This document shows positions 16,262-23,916 of a DNA stretch of 38,780 nt, piece by piece. Origin of the DNA: Parapedobacter soli. GTDB taxonomy: Bacteria > Bacteroidota > Bacteroidia > Sphingobacteriales > Sphingobacteriaceae. The notes beneath the pieces are model-generated. The model did no database searches and was not told where the DNA came from. It was given only the letters and a program-made list of their open reading frames with translations. Each line of letters begins with the position of its first letter. Position 1 is the stretch's first letter. The DNA is taken from positions 1-38,780 of the forward strand of contig NZ_JAMXAY010000044.1 in the NCBI RefSeq assembly GCF_025460835.1, given 5' to 3'. A program made the position numbers and the translations under genes.

Positions 16262-17548
16262 ATGAGTTATCTAAAGGGAACATTAGGCGTAGTTGCATTC
16301 TTTTTGACATTTGCGGTAGCCTATGCGCAGAGCAGTGCCGAATTGAAGAAGCAACGCGAGCGACTGAATCAGGAGATCGAGCGGCTTAATCAAAGCCTCA
16401 AAACCACATCGAGCGATCGGAGCCTTTCACTTAAGCAAGTGAATGCGCTAAACACACAGCTGCGCCTACGCGAGCAGAAAATCAGTACTATTAACAGTGA
16501 AATCAAGCTCATAAGCAACCAGATCGCATCGCACAACAAGACCATTCAGAGCCTCCGTGACCAGCTGGATAAATTGCGCAAAGACTACGAAAGTATGATC
16601 ATGTTTGCGTTCCGTAACCGGAATGCCTACAATAAGATGATGTTTATCTTTGCATCGAAAGATTTCAACCAAGCGTTCAAGCGTGTCAAATATCTGCAGC
16701 AGTTCAACGAGTCGCGGAAGCTGCGCGCGAAAGAGATTGAGGAAACCCAGAAGGAGATTGCGTTGAAGGTGGCCCAGTTGGAAGCCAGCAAGAAAGAACA
16801 AGCGGTGTTGCTTGCCGACCAACAGAATGAGCGCAAAACCATAGCCCAAGAACAGGGTGCGCAGTCCAAGGTGCTGCAGGCGCTTACCCAGCAGGAGAAG
16901 ACGTTCCAGCAAGAGCTGCGGAAGAAACAGCAGGAAGATGAGCGTTTGGCACGTGCAATCCGTACGGCCATCCAACGGGAAATCGCCGAACAGCGACGAC
17001 TGGAGGAAGAAGCGCGCCGGGCAGCCCTTGCCCTGGAGGCTGAGCGTACGGGTAAAACCGTGGCAGAAGTAGAGGCTGAAAAGCCCGCGGTGCGCAAAAG
17101 TGATACCGAGGTGCTGGCCAATACGCCGGCCGCTGCAAAACTGTCGGCCGATTTCGCGGGTAACCGCGGACGCCTGCCGTGGCCGGTACAGCAAGGGGTT
17201 ATAACCCAGCGTTTCGGGCGGCACACTATCGGGCGTAATGTTACCGTAGAAAATACAGGAATTACCATCCGGACAACTAACGGGGCACAGATACAGGCTA
17301 TCTTCGACGGCACCGTAATCCAGGTAGCCAATATGGCCGGTTCGTATGCTATCATTCTCCAACATGGTAAATACTTTACGGTTTATACCAAACTTGGTGG
17401 CCCGACGGTGAAACGTGGACAGGCGGTACAGCGTGGCCAGGTATTGGGTGCCGCATTGGTAGACCCAACCGATGGCACATCTGAAGTACATTTTGAAATA
17501 TGGGAAGGTGCAGCGTCTATCAATCCGGAACCGTGGTTGGCAAAATAA
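16262..17548 (+). CDS. EnvC-like murein hydrolase activator with degenerate LytM (M23) domain
   Basis: This 428-residue protein has a signal peptide (about 1-23), a long coiled coil (about 25-250, rich in Glu, Gln and Arg) and a C-terminal LytM/M23 domain (about 300-428). In active M23 enzymes zinc is bound by H-x3-D and H-x-H motifs. Here the region GRHTIGRNVTVENTGITI lacks the H-x3-D pair and the HGKYFTVYTKL segment has Thr where the H-x-H motif needs its first His, although VHFEIW remains. This degeneracy is the hallmark of EnvC-type activators, which switch on cell-wall amidases at division. I prefer the ATG at 16262 to the TTG one codon earlier. The gene is the third in the TPR–DUF4292 operon. 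Confidence 0.88.
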   Translation: MSYLKGTLGVVAFFLTFAVAYAQSSAELKKQRERLNQEIERLNQSLKTTSSDRSLSLKQVNALNTQLRLREQKISTINSEIKLISNQIASHNKTIQSLRDQLDKLRKDYESMIMFAFRNRNAYNKMMFIFASKDFNQAFKRVKYLQQFNESRKLRAKEIEETQKEIALKVAQLEASKKEQAVLLADQQNERKTIAQEQGAQSKVLQALTQQEKTFQQELRKKQQEDERLARAIRTAIQREIAEQRRLEEEARRAALALEAERTGKTVAEVEAEKPAVRKSDTEVLANTPAAAKLSADFAGNRGRLPWPVQQGVITQRFGRHTIGRNVTVENTGITIRTTNGAQIQAIFDGTVIQVANMAGSYAIILQHGKYFTVYTKLGGPTVKRGQAVQRGQVLGAALVDPTDGTSEVHFEIWEGAASINPEPWLAK

Positions 17549-17601
17549 CGGTGGGTGATGAATATGGATGGCGGCATGGCAAGGACTTTGGCGCAAAACT
17601 A

Positions 17602-17635
17602 TTGTAAAGGAAATAAAATATTATATGTACATTTG
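17602..17635 (+). promoter_or_regulatory. Promoter for tatA
   Basis: TTG (17602-17604) and TACATTTG (17628-17635) are separated by 23 bases, fitting the TTG / TAnnTTTG pattern. The leader of about 50 bases contains a hairpin with arms CACCCT (17642-17647) and AGGGTG (17660-17665). tatA therefore has its own promoter although it follows the EnvC-like gene. Confidence 0.65.
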
Positions 17636-17691
17636 CAGAATCACCCTGTTTTTGAAGGTAGGGTGGATTTTGAAACTTTAAAACAACGGTT

Positions 17692-17877
17692 ATGGTAGAT
17701 TCAGTGTTGTTATTTCTTGGTGCTCAAGAAATTATCCTGATTGTTTTAGCTCTCCTCTTGCTTTTTGGAGGCCGGAAAATCCCCGAGCTGATGCGTGGTA
17801 TGGGGCGTGGCATCCGAGAGTTCAAAGAAGGACAGAAAGAGACCCCTAAAGAGGAACTGGAAGAAAACAAACAATAG
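17692..17877 (+). CDS. tatA: Twin-arginine translocase subunit TatA/TatE
   Basis: This 61-residue protein has the TatA layout: a short periplasmic N-terminus, one transmembrane helix (about 10-26, FLGAQEIILIVLALLLLFGG), the FGGRKIPEL hinge, an amphipathic helix (MRGMGRGIREFKEG) and an acidic-basic tail. TatA oligomers form the pore that passes folded proteins across the inner membrane. A terminator hairpin follows 25 bases downstream, so it is a single-gene transcript. No tatC is present in this window. Confidence 0.95.
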   Translation: MVDSVLLFLGAQEIILIVLALLLLFGGRKIPELMRGMGRGIREFKEGQKETPKEELEENKQ

Positions 17878-17901
17878 TATACCCGTATCCAATGCGGGCG
17901 C

Positions 17902-17948
17902 GGACTTTATACCATATTCTGCCTTGGTGTAAAGTCCATTTATTTTTG
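17902..17948 (+). terminator. Terminator after tatA
   Basis: GGACTTTATACC (17902-17913) pairs with GGTGTAAAGTCC (17926-17937), 12 base pairs with one wobble, followed by an A/T-rich tail ATTTATTTTTG. This is a well-formed intrinsic terminator. Confidence 0.85.
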
Positions 17949-18117
17949 TGGCTTTGAAGTAAGGATAGATTATTTTATCCAGCCATACAATAAAAAGTGA
18001 AGAACTACGTTTTCCATGTAAGATAGACTTAATCAGTATAGCATTAGTAGTTCACTAACAAGCTAGTTTATAGCTGAGGGGTGAAATTTATGGCATATAC
18101 ATACCGACTAATAAAAC

Positions 18118-19554
18118 ATGGTGTTAACTAAGATTTCGGCAGTTGCCGTAGGCAGTATGTTATGTGCCCATGTGGCACTCTCAGAAACCTTTCCACCTAA
18201 TCCACCAATAGATACATTAGCAGCAAAAAAACACATCGCCCACCATATGGCGTTGCAGCTCGAAGCGATAGCCGATAGCATCAATTTTGTTGATCTCGAC
18301 GAGAAGTTGGGTGCGTCGCCCAGGTTTGAACTTGTTCCTGCAACGATCGAGGGGCGTTTGGCCTATCTGCAGAAAGCGGTTCCGCTTACCTACAACGATC
18401 AAGTGCAATCCTATATCGATGGATATAGCACAGAGCGCTACAAGGGGCATCTTTCCCGGATGATGGGGCTGTCCCGGTATTATTTTCCGATCTATGAGCG
18501 TGTTTTCAAGGAAGTCGGTGTTCCGCAGGAGATCAAATACCTATCTATCGTAGAATCGGCTTTAAACCCGCATGCGGTATCGCGGGTGGGAGCTACGGGA
18601 TTATGGCAGTTTATGTTTGCCACGGCCAAGATGTATGATTTGACCATCGATAGCTATATCGATGAGCGGAAAGACCCCATCGCTGCAAGCTATGCGGCAG
18701 CGGCTTACCTATTGGACGCGTACAACGATTTCGGGGATTGGTTGCTGGCTATTGCCTCGTACAATTGCGGCAAGGGAAATGTGCTGCGTGCTATCCAACG
18801 GTCGGGGTTGGCCAATCCGGATTACTGGGCGATAAGCCGTTTCCTTCCGCGTGAAACCCGTAATTACGTACCGGCATTTATTGCCATCACCTATATGATG
18901 GAGTATCATGAAGAGTACGGCATTGTTCCGGCGGAGCCAACCATCCCCATGCAGACGGAAGCGGTTTGGGTACAAAAGAATGTGCCGTTGAGCGGTGTAG
19001 CCAAAGCCTTGGAGATGGATGAGGAGGTCATAAAATCGCTGAACCCCGCATATAAAAGAGGGGTAGTGAACGGGACCACCGATGAGCCGAAGCGGCTGAT
19101 ACTGCCTGAGGCACACCCGCAGGCCTATCCGGCGTTGTATGCTGTCTTGAATACACCCAATAAGATGCAGGCCTTTTATGCAGCTAATGCGGAGCTACAT
19201 AAAGGAGCTGATGAGGCTGAGGTGACCCATCGGGTAAGGAAGGGCGAAACACTGGGCAAAATAGCCAACCGTTACCATGTGACGGTTCAGGATCTCCGCG
19301 TGTGGAACAACCTTAAGAAGAATACGATTGTGCCAGGCCAACGCCTCCGGGTGGTGACTTCGGCCGATCAATCTGATACCAAGGCCAAGCCTGCCGCTCC
19401 GTCGTATATCTCATACCGTGTAAAAAAGGGAGACACACTTTCGGGTATTGCCCAAAAATACCGGACAGCCACGGTATCGGCCATCAAGACTGACAACGGG
19501 TTGCGGACCAACCGGATTACGCCTGGGATGACATTGAAAATAAAGGTTAAATAA
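18118..19554 (+). CDS. MltD-like lytic transglycosylase with two LysM domains
   Basis: This 478-residue exported protein cleaves peptidoglycan glycan strands. A signal peptide (about 1-23) precedes an SLT domain (about 115-265) with the catalytic Glu146 in SIVESALNPHAVSRVGATGLWQFM-type context and later AIASYNCGKGNV and RETRNYVPAFIA motifs. Two LysM wall-binding domains follow at about 370-415 (HRVRKGETLGKIANRYHV) and 432-478 (YRVKKGDTLSGIAQKYRT). This is the MltD plan. The gene lies alone between the tatA terminator and a convergent phosphoribosyltransferase, whose end it overlaps by 8 bases. The roughly 160 bases before it hold no exact promoter match well placed for it. Confidence 0.93.
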   Translation: MVLTKISAVAVGSMLCAHVALSETFPPNPPIDTLAAKKHIAHHMALQLEAIADSINFVDLDEKLGASPRFELVPATIEGRLAYLQKAVPLTYNDQVQSYIDGYSTERYKGHLSRMMGLSRYYFPIYERVFKEVGVPQEIKYLSIVESALNPHAVSRVGATGLWQFMFATAKMYDLTIDSYIDERKDPIAASYAAAAYLLDAYNDFGDWLLAIASYNCGKGNVLRAIQRSGLANPDYWAISRFLPRETRNYVPAFIAITYMMEYHEEYGIVPAEPTIPMQTEAVWVQKNVPLSGVAKALEMDEEVIKSLNPAYKRGVVNGTTDEPKRLILPEAHPQAYPALYAVLNTPNKMQAFYAANAELHKGADEAEVTHRVRKGETLGKIANRYHVTVQDLRVWNNLKKNTIVPGQRLRVVTSADQSDTKAKPAAPSYISYRVKKGDTLSGIAQKYRTATVSAIKTDNGLRTNRITPGMTLKIKVK

Positions 19555-20059
19555 GCCACGCTGCATCCTCGCCGCCGTCGCACTCATGGAGGCTCACCGC
19601 GACGTGCTCTTTGAGTATGGTAGAAAGTTTCAACCCCGAAAAGTCACTGAAAATCGGGAATTTGTGGTGGCTTCGGTCTATCAATACCACGGTGCGCATC
19701 TTTTTTAACGGTACATCGAAAAATACACCCATACCATAAGCGAGCGTACGGCCGCTATTCAGCACATCATCAACCAATATCACCACGCTGTTTTTCGCAT
19801 GTTCGGCGGGGGTATCTGTATTGGCTCGTAATGTGCTGCTCGTTTTATCCAACGTGACTTTTATCAGTAAGATATCGAAAGTGGAGATCCGTTCCAGCTC
19901 AGATTTCAGCCGTTGGGCAAACACATAGCCCCGATCGGCAATACCCACCAAAACTAGCGAGGTTTCTTCGAAATTATCTTCCAGCAACTGATAAGCAATG
20001 CGTGTTATCTTCTTCGCTATTTGCTCTTGGTTGAGGATTAGTACTTTTTTTGCAGACAT
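19547..20059 (-). CDS. Phosphoribosyltransferase, PyrR-like
   Basis: This 170-residue type I phosphoribosyltransferase shows the PRPP loop VVILVDDVLNSGRTL (about 93-107) and the GIADRGYVFAQRL segment that binds pyrophosphate. Its length and the DDVLNSGRT form resemble PyrR, the uracil phosphoribosyltransferase and pyr regulator, but other small PRTases share this pattern. No pyrimidine genes are nearby. It follows an NlpC/P60 peptidase gene on the same strand with a 34-base gap and is probably cotranscribed with it. Its 3' end overlaps the transglycosylase gene by 8 bases. Confidence 0.87.
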   Translation of the reverse strand: MSAKKVLILNQEQIAKKITRIAYQLLEDNFEETSLVLVGIADRGYVFAQRLKSELERISTFDILLIKVTLDKTSSTLRANTDTPAEHAKNSVVILVDDVLNSGRTLAYGMGVFFDVPLKKMRTVVLIDRSHHKFPIFSDFSGLKLSTILKEHVAVSLHECDGGEDAAWLI

Positions 20060-20093
20060 ATTATCGAGGTCATGCGGCAGCTATACCAATTCC

Positions 20094-20678
20094 CTAATGC
20101 ACAGAAGGTGCCAGCGTAGGCTGGTCGTCTTCACCCTCATCTGCCTTTACCGCTGCAAGCATCCGTCCACCGTTGTAATAATAGCGCTTCCAATAGGCAT
20201 CATTCAGGTCGCTTATCATTACACCACGACTGGAAGAAGCGTGTGCAAATTTATCATCACCGATATAAACGCCCACGTGGGTAATGTTACGGCTACGTAT
20301 TTTGAAAAACACCAAGTCACCGGGCGTGAGTTGATCTTTCGCGATGGGGTCTACCTGGGTGTAGATATTACGGCTATTGTGGCCTAGTGTCGTGTTGAAA
20401 ACTTTATCATAAACCTCATAAGCAAACCGGGAGCAGTCTACCCCTCTCTTGGTCTTCCCGCCCAAGCGATAGGGAGTGCCTATCCATTCGTAAACAAACT
20501 GGTATAACTTCGTGTTGGTTGTTGCCGATGCAGCCACGCCCATGATCTGGGAGAAATATTCCTTAGCCAAATTGTCAGGATCTGAAGGGGGGGCAGGTTG
20601 GTCGGTGGGTGTTTGTGCTTGTGCAACAGTGAACAGACAAGCAAATAGCAGGCAGGTTACAGATGTTTTCCTTCTCAT
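20094..20678 (-). CDS. NlpC/P60-family (C40) cell-wall peptidase
   Basis: This 194-residue secreted protein has a signal peptide (about 1-22, VAQAQ) and one NlpC/P60 domain (about 58-180). The catalytic Cys82 sits in GVDCSRFAYEV, where Arg replaces the common Gly, the catalytic His134 in THVGVYIGDDKF, and a third polar residue (His146) in FAHASSSRG. Such enzymes cut stem-peptide bonds of peptidoglycan, usually D-Glu-to-diamino acid. It carries no wall-binding domain. A good promoter lies upstream and the PyrR-like gene follows. Confidence 0.92.
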   Translation of the reverse strand: MRRKTSVTCLLFACLFTVAQAQTPTDQPAPPSDPDNLAKEYFSQIMGVAASATTNTKLYQFVYEWIGTPYRLGGKTKRGVDCSRFAYEVYDKVFNTTLGHNSRNIYTQVDPIAKDQLTPGDLVFFKIRSRNITHVGVYIGDDKFAHASSSRGVMISDLNDAYWKRYYYNGGRMLAAVKADEGEDDQPTLAPSVH

Positions 20679-20751
20679 TTAATAGCTGTTTTATGAAACA
20701 TGAAGACATTGATCATTGCCGGCGTGTTACCACATGCCAACCGTTAGCGTG

Positions 20752-20783
20752 CAAATCTAGGGTAAAAAATCCATTGATGCAAA
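20752..20783 (-). promoter_or_regulatory. Promoter of the NlpC/P60 – phosphoribosyltransferase pair
   Basis: On the reverse strand TTTG (20780-20783) and TAGATTTG (20752-20759) are 20 bases apart, an excellent match to the Bacteroidota promoter. The leader to the peptidase start would be about 65 bases. Confidence 0.78.
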
Positions 20784-20806
20784 GAAAAAAGTGCTTATAA
20801 TTGAGC

Positions 20807-23125
20807 ATGTTTCGAATCATACGTTTTTTACTGATTATAGGTTTGGCCATAGGGCCTGGTTATTTGGCAAACGCACATAGCCAACAGGATACACTGAAGG
20901 TGCTGGCTATAGGCAACAGTTTTTCGCAGGATGCAGTTGAACAATATCTGTATGAATTAGCGGTTGCAGCAGGCAAACCCATCGTCATTGGCAACATGTA
21001 CATTGGTGGAGCACCCCTGTCGTTACACTGGGAAAATGCACGGGCCGACAAAGCGGCATACAGTTACCGGAAAATCGGTGTTGACGGCACAAAAATAACC
21101 CAGGAGAAGGTGAGCATACTGGAAGCATTGCGAGACGAGCAATGGGACTATGTGTCGCTGCAGCAAGCAAGCCCGTTATCGGGCCAATTTGATAGCTATA
21201 TCGAACCACTCACCGCTTTGTATCACTACCTCGACAGCGCAACCGGTGGCAGTATCAAGTATATCTGGCACCAAACCTGGGCTTATGCCGCGAATTCCAC
21301 CCATCCCGGGTTCGCAAACTACCATACCAACCAAGAGGAGATGTACCATGCCATCATGAATGCCTCCGGGAAGGCCGCGGAATTGGTGCCAATCGATTTA
21401 CTGGTTCCTTGCGGAACGGCTATCCAGAATGCGCGGACGAGTTTTATCGGAGATAACCTCACGCGCGATGGTTACCACCTCGATCTTTATATCGGCCGGT
21501 TCGTAGCGGCTTGTACGTGGTTTGAAGCGTTGTTTGGCCAACAGGCCCCGGTAGCGCACTACCGCCCCGACAGCGTATCGGTAGCACAGGCAGAGGTCGC
21601 GCGGCAAGCTGCCCACGCCGCCGTGCAGCGACCCTTTTCGGTAACCGGAATCTCCGTGGCACGACAGCCCAATATGGTGCTTATCCTTTCTGACGACCAC
21701 GCCTTCCAGGCAATAGGTGCTTACGGGCAGCAGCTGGTGCAAACTCCGAACATCGATCGTATAGCTGATGAAGGCGTGCGTTTCGACGGCGCCTATGTGA
21801 CCAACTCGATATGCGGGCCCAGCCGCGCTACGCTGCTTACAGGCAAGTATAGCCATAAAAACGGCTTTAAAGACAATGAGACCTCCACATTTGACCACGG
21901 GCAGGGTTTATTCGTGAAAGGGCTGCAGGAGGTAGGTTACCAAACGGCATGGATCGGTAAGCAGCATCTCGGCAATAGCCCGCAGGGATTCGATTATTAT
22001 AGCATCCTTCCCGGGCAGGGGGCCTACTATAATCCTGATTTCATCAATACGGGTGGCGAGCGGGAGCATGTGGAAGGGTACGTAACAAACATCATCACAG
22101 ACAAGGCGGAAGCCTGGTTGGACAGCCGCGACCCGGACGAACCGTTCTGCCTGATCATCGGTCACAAAGCAACCCACCGTGTATGGCTGCCTGATACGGC
22201 CGACTTCGGCCGGTATGATGGTATTGATTTTCCATTGCCGGAGACGTTTTACGACGATTACGGCGGACGTAAAGCGGCCGCGGCACAGGAAATGAGCATA
22301 GCTAAGGACCTGCGGATGGGGTATGATCTGAAGATGGAGTCCGTTGCCGACGCAAGCCGTCGAGGAGCTATCGAACGGATGAATACCGAACAACGGCAGA
22401 AATTCGATGCGTACTACCAGCCTATATTTGCCGATATCAGTGCGCAAAACCTCAGCGGGCATGAGCTTGCGGAATGGAAATACCAGCGCTATATGCGCGA
22501 TTACCTCAGCACGGCGGCTTCTATGGACCGGAATATCGGGCGCATATTGGATTACCTTGATGCTAATGGACTGGCAGAAAATACGTTGGTCATTTACCTT
22601 TCCGACCAGGGGTTCTATCTGGGGGAGCACGGATGGTTTGACAAACGCTTCATGTATGAAGAATCGTTCCGTACGCCCATGGTGGCCCGGCTTCCGGGTA
22701 CTATCACACCCGGGTCGGTGGCGGAAGGATTTGTTTTGAATACCGATATCGCGCCCACACTGCTGCAGCTTGCTGGTGCGGCCATCCCATCCGATATGCA
22801 GGGCTCGTCGATATTGCCTTTGTTCTCAAACCCCGATACGACGATCCGCGATGCCATTTACTACCATTACTACGAAAACGGCGAGCATGCCGTGTCGCCC
22901 CATTTTGGTGTGCGCAACGACCGGTATAAACTTATCCGTTTCTACAAACGTGTGGATGCGTGGGAGCTGTTCGACCTTAAGGAGGACCCCCGGGAAATGC
23001 ACAACCTGTACGGCAAGCAAGGGTACGACGACATTACCGCAGCGATGAAAAGCTTGCTGCTGTCGCAAATCGGGAAATTCGAGGACGATGAGGCTGCGGC
23101 GATCATGGGCTTGGCCAGTTACTAG
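20807..23125 (+). CDS. Two-domain hydrolase: DUF4886 (SGNH-like) esterase fused to a type I sulfatase
   Basis: This 772-residue exported protein joins two enzymes. After a signal peptide (about 1-26) comes a DUF4886/SGNH-like domain (about 30-255) with a GNSFS nucleophile block (LAIGNSFSQDAV) and a late RDGYHLD block that would supply Asp and His. Then a sulfatase domain (about 280-772) starts NMVLILSDDHAF with its metal-binding Asp pair and holds the C-x-P-S-R motif CGPSRATLLTG (Cys336), which is converted to formylglycine in active S1 sulfatases. GHKATHR, LSDQGFYLGEHG and KRFMYEE are further sulfatase landmarks. I prefer the ATG at 20807 to a TTG two codons earlier. The substrate probably carries both ester and sulfate groups. 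It ends tail to tail with a tetR gene that separates it from susCD. Confidence 0.9.
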   Translation: MFRIIRFLLIIGLAIGPGYLANAHSQQDTLKVLAIGNSFSQDAVEQYLYELAVAAGKPIVIGNMYIGGAPLSLHWENARADKAAYSYRKIGVDGTKITQEKVSILEALRDEQWDYVSLQQASPLSGQFDSYIEPLTALYHYLDSATGGSIKYIWHQTWAYAANSTHPGFANYHTNQEEMYHAIMNASGKAAELVPIDLLVPCGTAIQNARTSFIGDNLTRDGYHLDLYIGRFVAACTWFEALFGQQAPVAHYRPDSVSVAQAEVARQAAHAAVQRPFSVTGISVARQPNMVLILSDDHAFQAIGAYGQQLVQTPNIDRIADEGVRFDGAYVTNSICGPSRATLLTGKYSHKNGFKDNETSTFDHGQGLFVKGLQEVGYQTAWIGKQHLGNSPQGFDYYSILPGQGAYYNPDFINTGGEREHVEGYVTNIITDKAEAWLDSRDPDEPFCLIIGHKATHRVWLPDTADFGRYDGIDFPLPETFYDDYGGRKAAAAQEMSIAKDLRMGYDLKMESVADASRRGAIERMNTEQRQKFDAYYQPIFADISAQNLSGHELAEWKYQRYMRDYLSTAASMDRNIGRILDYLDANGLAENTLVIYLSDQGFYLGEHGWFDKRFMYEESFRTPMVARLPGTITPGSVAEGFVLNTDIAPTLLQLAGAAIPSDMQGSSILPLFSNPDTTIRDAIYYHYYENGEHAVSPHFGVRNDRYKLIRFYKRVDAWELFDLKEDPREMHNLYGKQGYDDITAAMKSLLLSQIGKFEDDEAAAIMGLASY

Positions 23126-23147
23126 TTACTCAATGCAGTTGCACCGA

Positions 23148-23762
23148 TCAGAACACGCCGTCCGCGTTTTCGATGCCCAGTAGGCGAAGTGCCTCCAGCT
23201 TATAGTTGGTGATTTTTTCGTCGAACGTTTTCGCGTTTTCGGAAACACTCAGGTAAAAATAGCCACCATCGATCAACGCAAAGATGAGGTCTGCCGTCAT
23301 TCGGGGACTGCGGACACGGATCATCTGCTTTTCGTTGCACTCCTCAATGAGTGCTGTAAGCTGCTCGCGGAGCGTATCGGTGAGTTTTTTATACATGCCT
23401 TTCACTTTTTTCTCCCGGAAGGTGAGTGCATAGCAGCTATAAAACAACCCATCGTCAAATAGCTTGTTCCATTTCCTCGAAAACAGGTCGTTCACGACCG
23501 TCACCAGCATCTGCTGCGAGGGAGCGTTGTTTCCCTTTCTTATCTTATAGATTAATAGGTATTTTTCGAGTATGTAATCGATGAGTGCATAAGTAAGCTT
23601 TTCTTTGGTCTTGAAATAATGGATGATAAGACTGGGATTGATATCCATGACCTTCGCAATCTTTGCGATGGACGTGTTTTCCAGACCTTCTTTCTTGGCA
23701 ACCTTATAAAAAACCTTGACAATCTCCAGTCGCCGTGTTTCCTTTAAGCTTTTCCTTCCCAT
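23148..23762 (-). CDS. TetR-family transcriptional regulator
   Basis: This 204-residue protein has an N-terminal TetR helix-turn-helix (about 10-55; NTSIAKIAKVMDINPSLIIHYFKTKEKL) and an all-helical ligand-binding C-terminal domain that I cannot assign to a known ligand. TetR proteins usually repress nearby genes until a small molecule binds. It is divergent from susC with a 154-base shared control region, and a perfect 7+7 inverted repeat lies 11 bases before its start, overlapping its likely promoter. It therefore probably represses itself and perhaps the susCD operon. TetR control of a SusCD locus is less usual than hybrid two-component, AraC or sigma/anti-sigma control. Confidence 0.9.
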   Translation of the reverse strand: MGRKSLKETRRLEIVKVFYKVAKKEGLENTSIAKIAKVMDINPSLIIHYFKTKEKLTYALIDYILEKYLLIYKIRKGNNAPSQQMLVTVVNDLFSRKWNKLFDDGLFYSCYALTFREKKVKGMYKKLTDTLREQLTALIEECNEKQMIRVRSPRMTADLIFALIDGGYFYLSVSENAKTFDEKITNYKLEALRLLGIENADGVF

Positions 23763-23772
23763 AATTTTTCGG

Positions 23773-23802
23773 TGAAAATATCAGTATTTTCTGGATTTGC
23801 AA
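23773..23802 (-). promoter_or_regulatory. Likely tetR promoter with overlapping inverted-repeat operator
   Basis: On the reverse strand a TTG (23800-23802) lies 19 bases from TATTTTCA (23773-23780), a 6-of-8 match to the -7 consensus. A perfect inverted repeat, GAAAATA-TCAG-TATTTTC (23774-23791), covers the -7 element and adjoining spacer. This position fits autorepression by the TetR protein. Confidence 0.5.
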
Positions 23803-23827
23803 GGAATGTTTTTTGAATGAATGTTCA

Positions 23828-23857
23828 GTTTATAAACGTAACACTCGCCTAACTTTG
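23828..23857 (+). promoter_or_regulatory. susC promoter region with a palindrome
   Basis: TAACTTTG (23850-23857) is an exact -7 match about 60 bases before the susC ATG. A clear -33 TTG at normal distance is absent. In its place lies the perfect 10-base palindrome GTTTATAAAC (23828-23837), a possible binding site for an activator or for the adjacent TetR protein. Confidence 0.5.
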
Positions 23858-23916
23858 GGTTAATTTAGCGGCTTTTATTTTACGGCATAATTCAACGAGT
23901 ATAAAGAACATGAAAT

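Noticed and set aside
16466-17596. A 376-residue reverse-strand open frame opposite the EnvC-like gene
   Set aside because: Its composition mirrors the coiled-coil codons of the real gene on the other strand, and it has no signal, domain or promoter.
17941-17948. TATTTTTG as promoter of the MltD-like gene
   Set aside because: It overlaps the tail of the tatA terminator, lacks a -33 element at proper spacing, and would leave an unusually long leader.
20796-20803. TATAATTG with an upstream TTG as promoter of the esterase-sulfatase gene
   Set aside because: It is a 7-of-8 match that would start transcription after the ATG at 20807, so it is probably chance or needs a different start codon.
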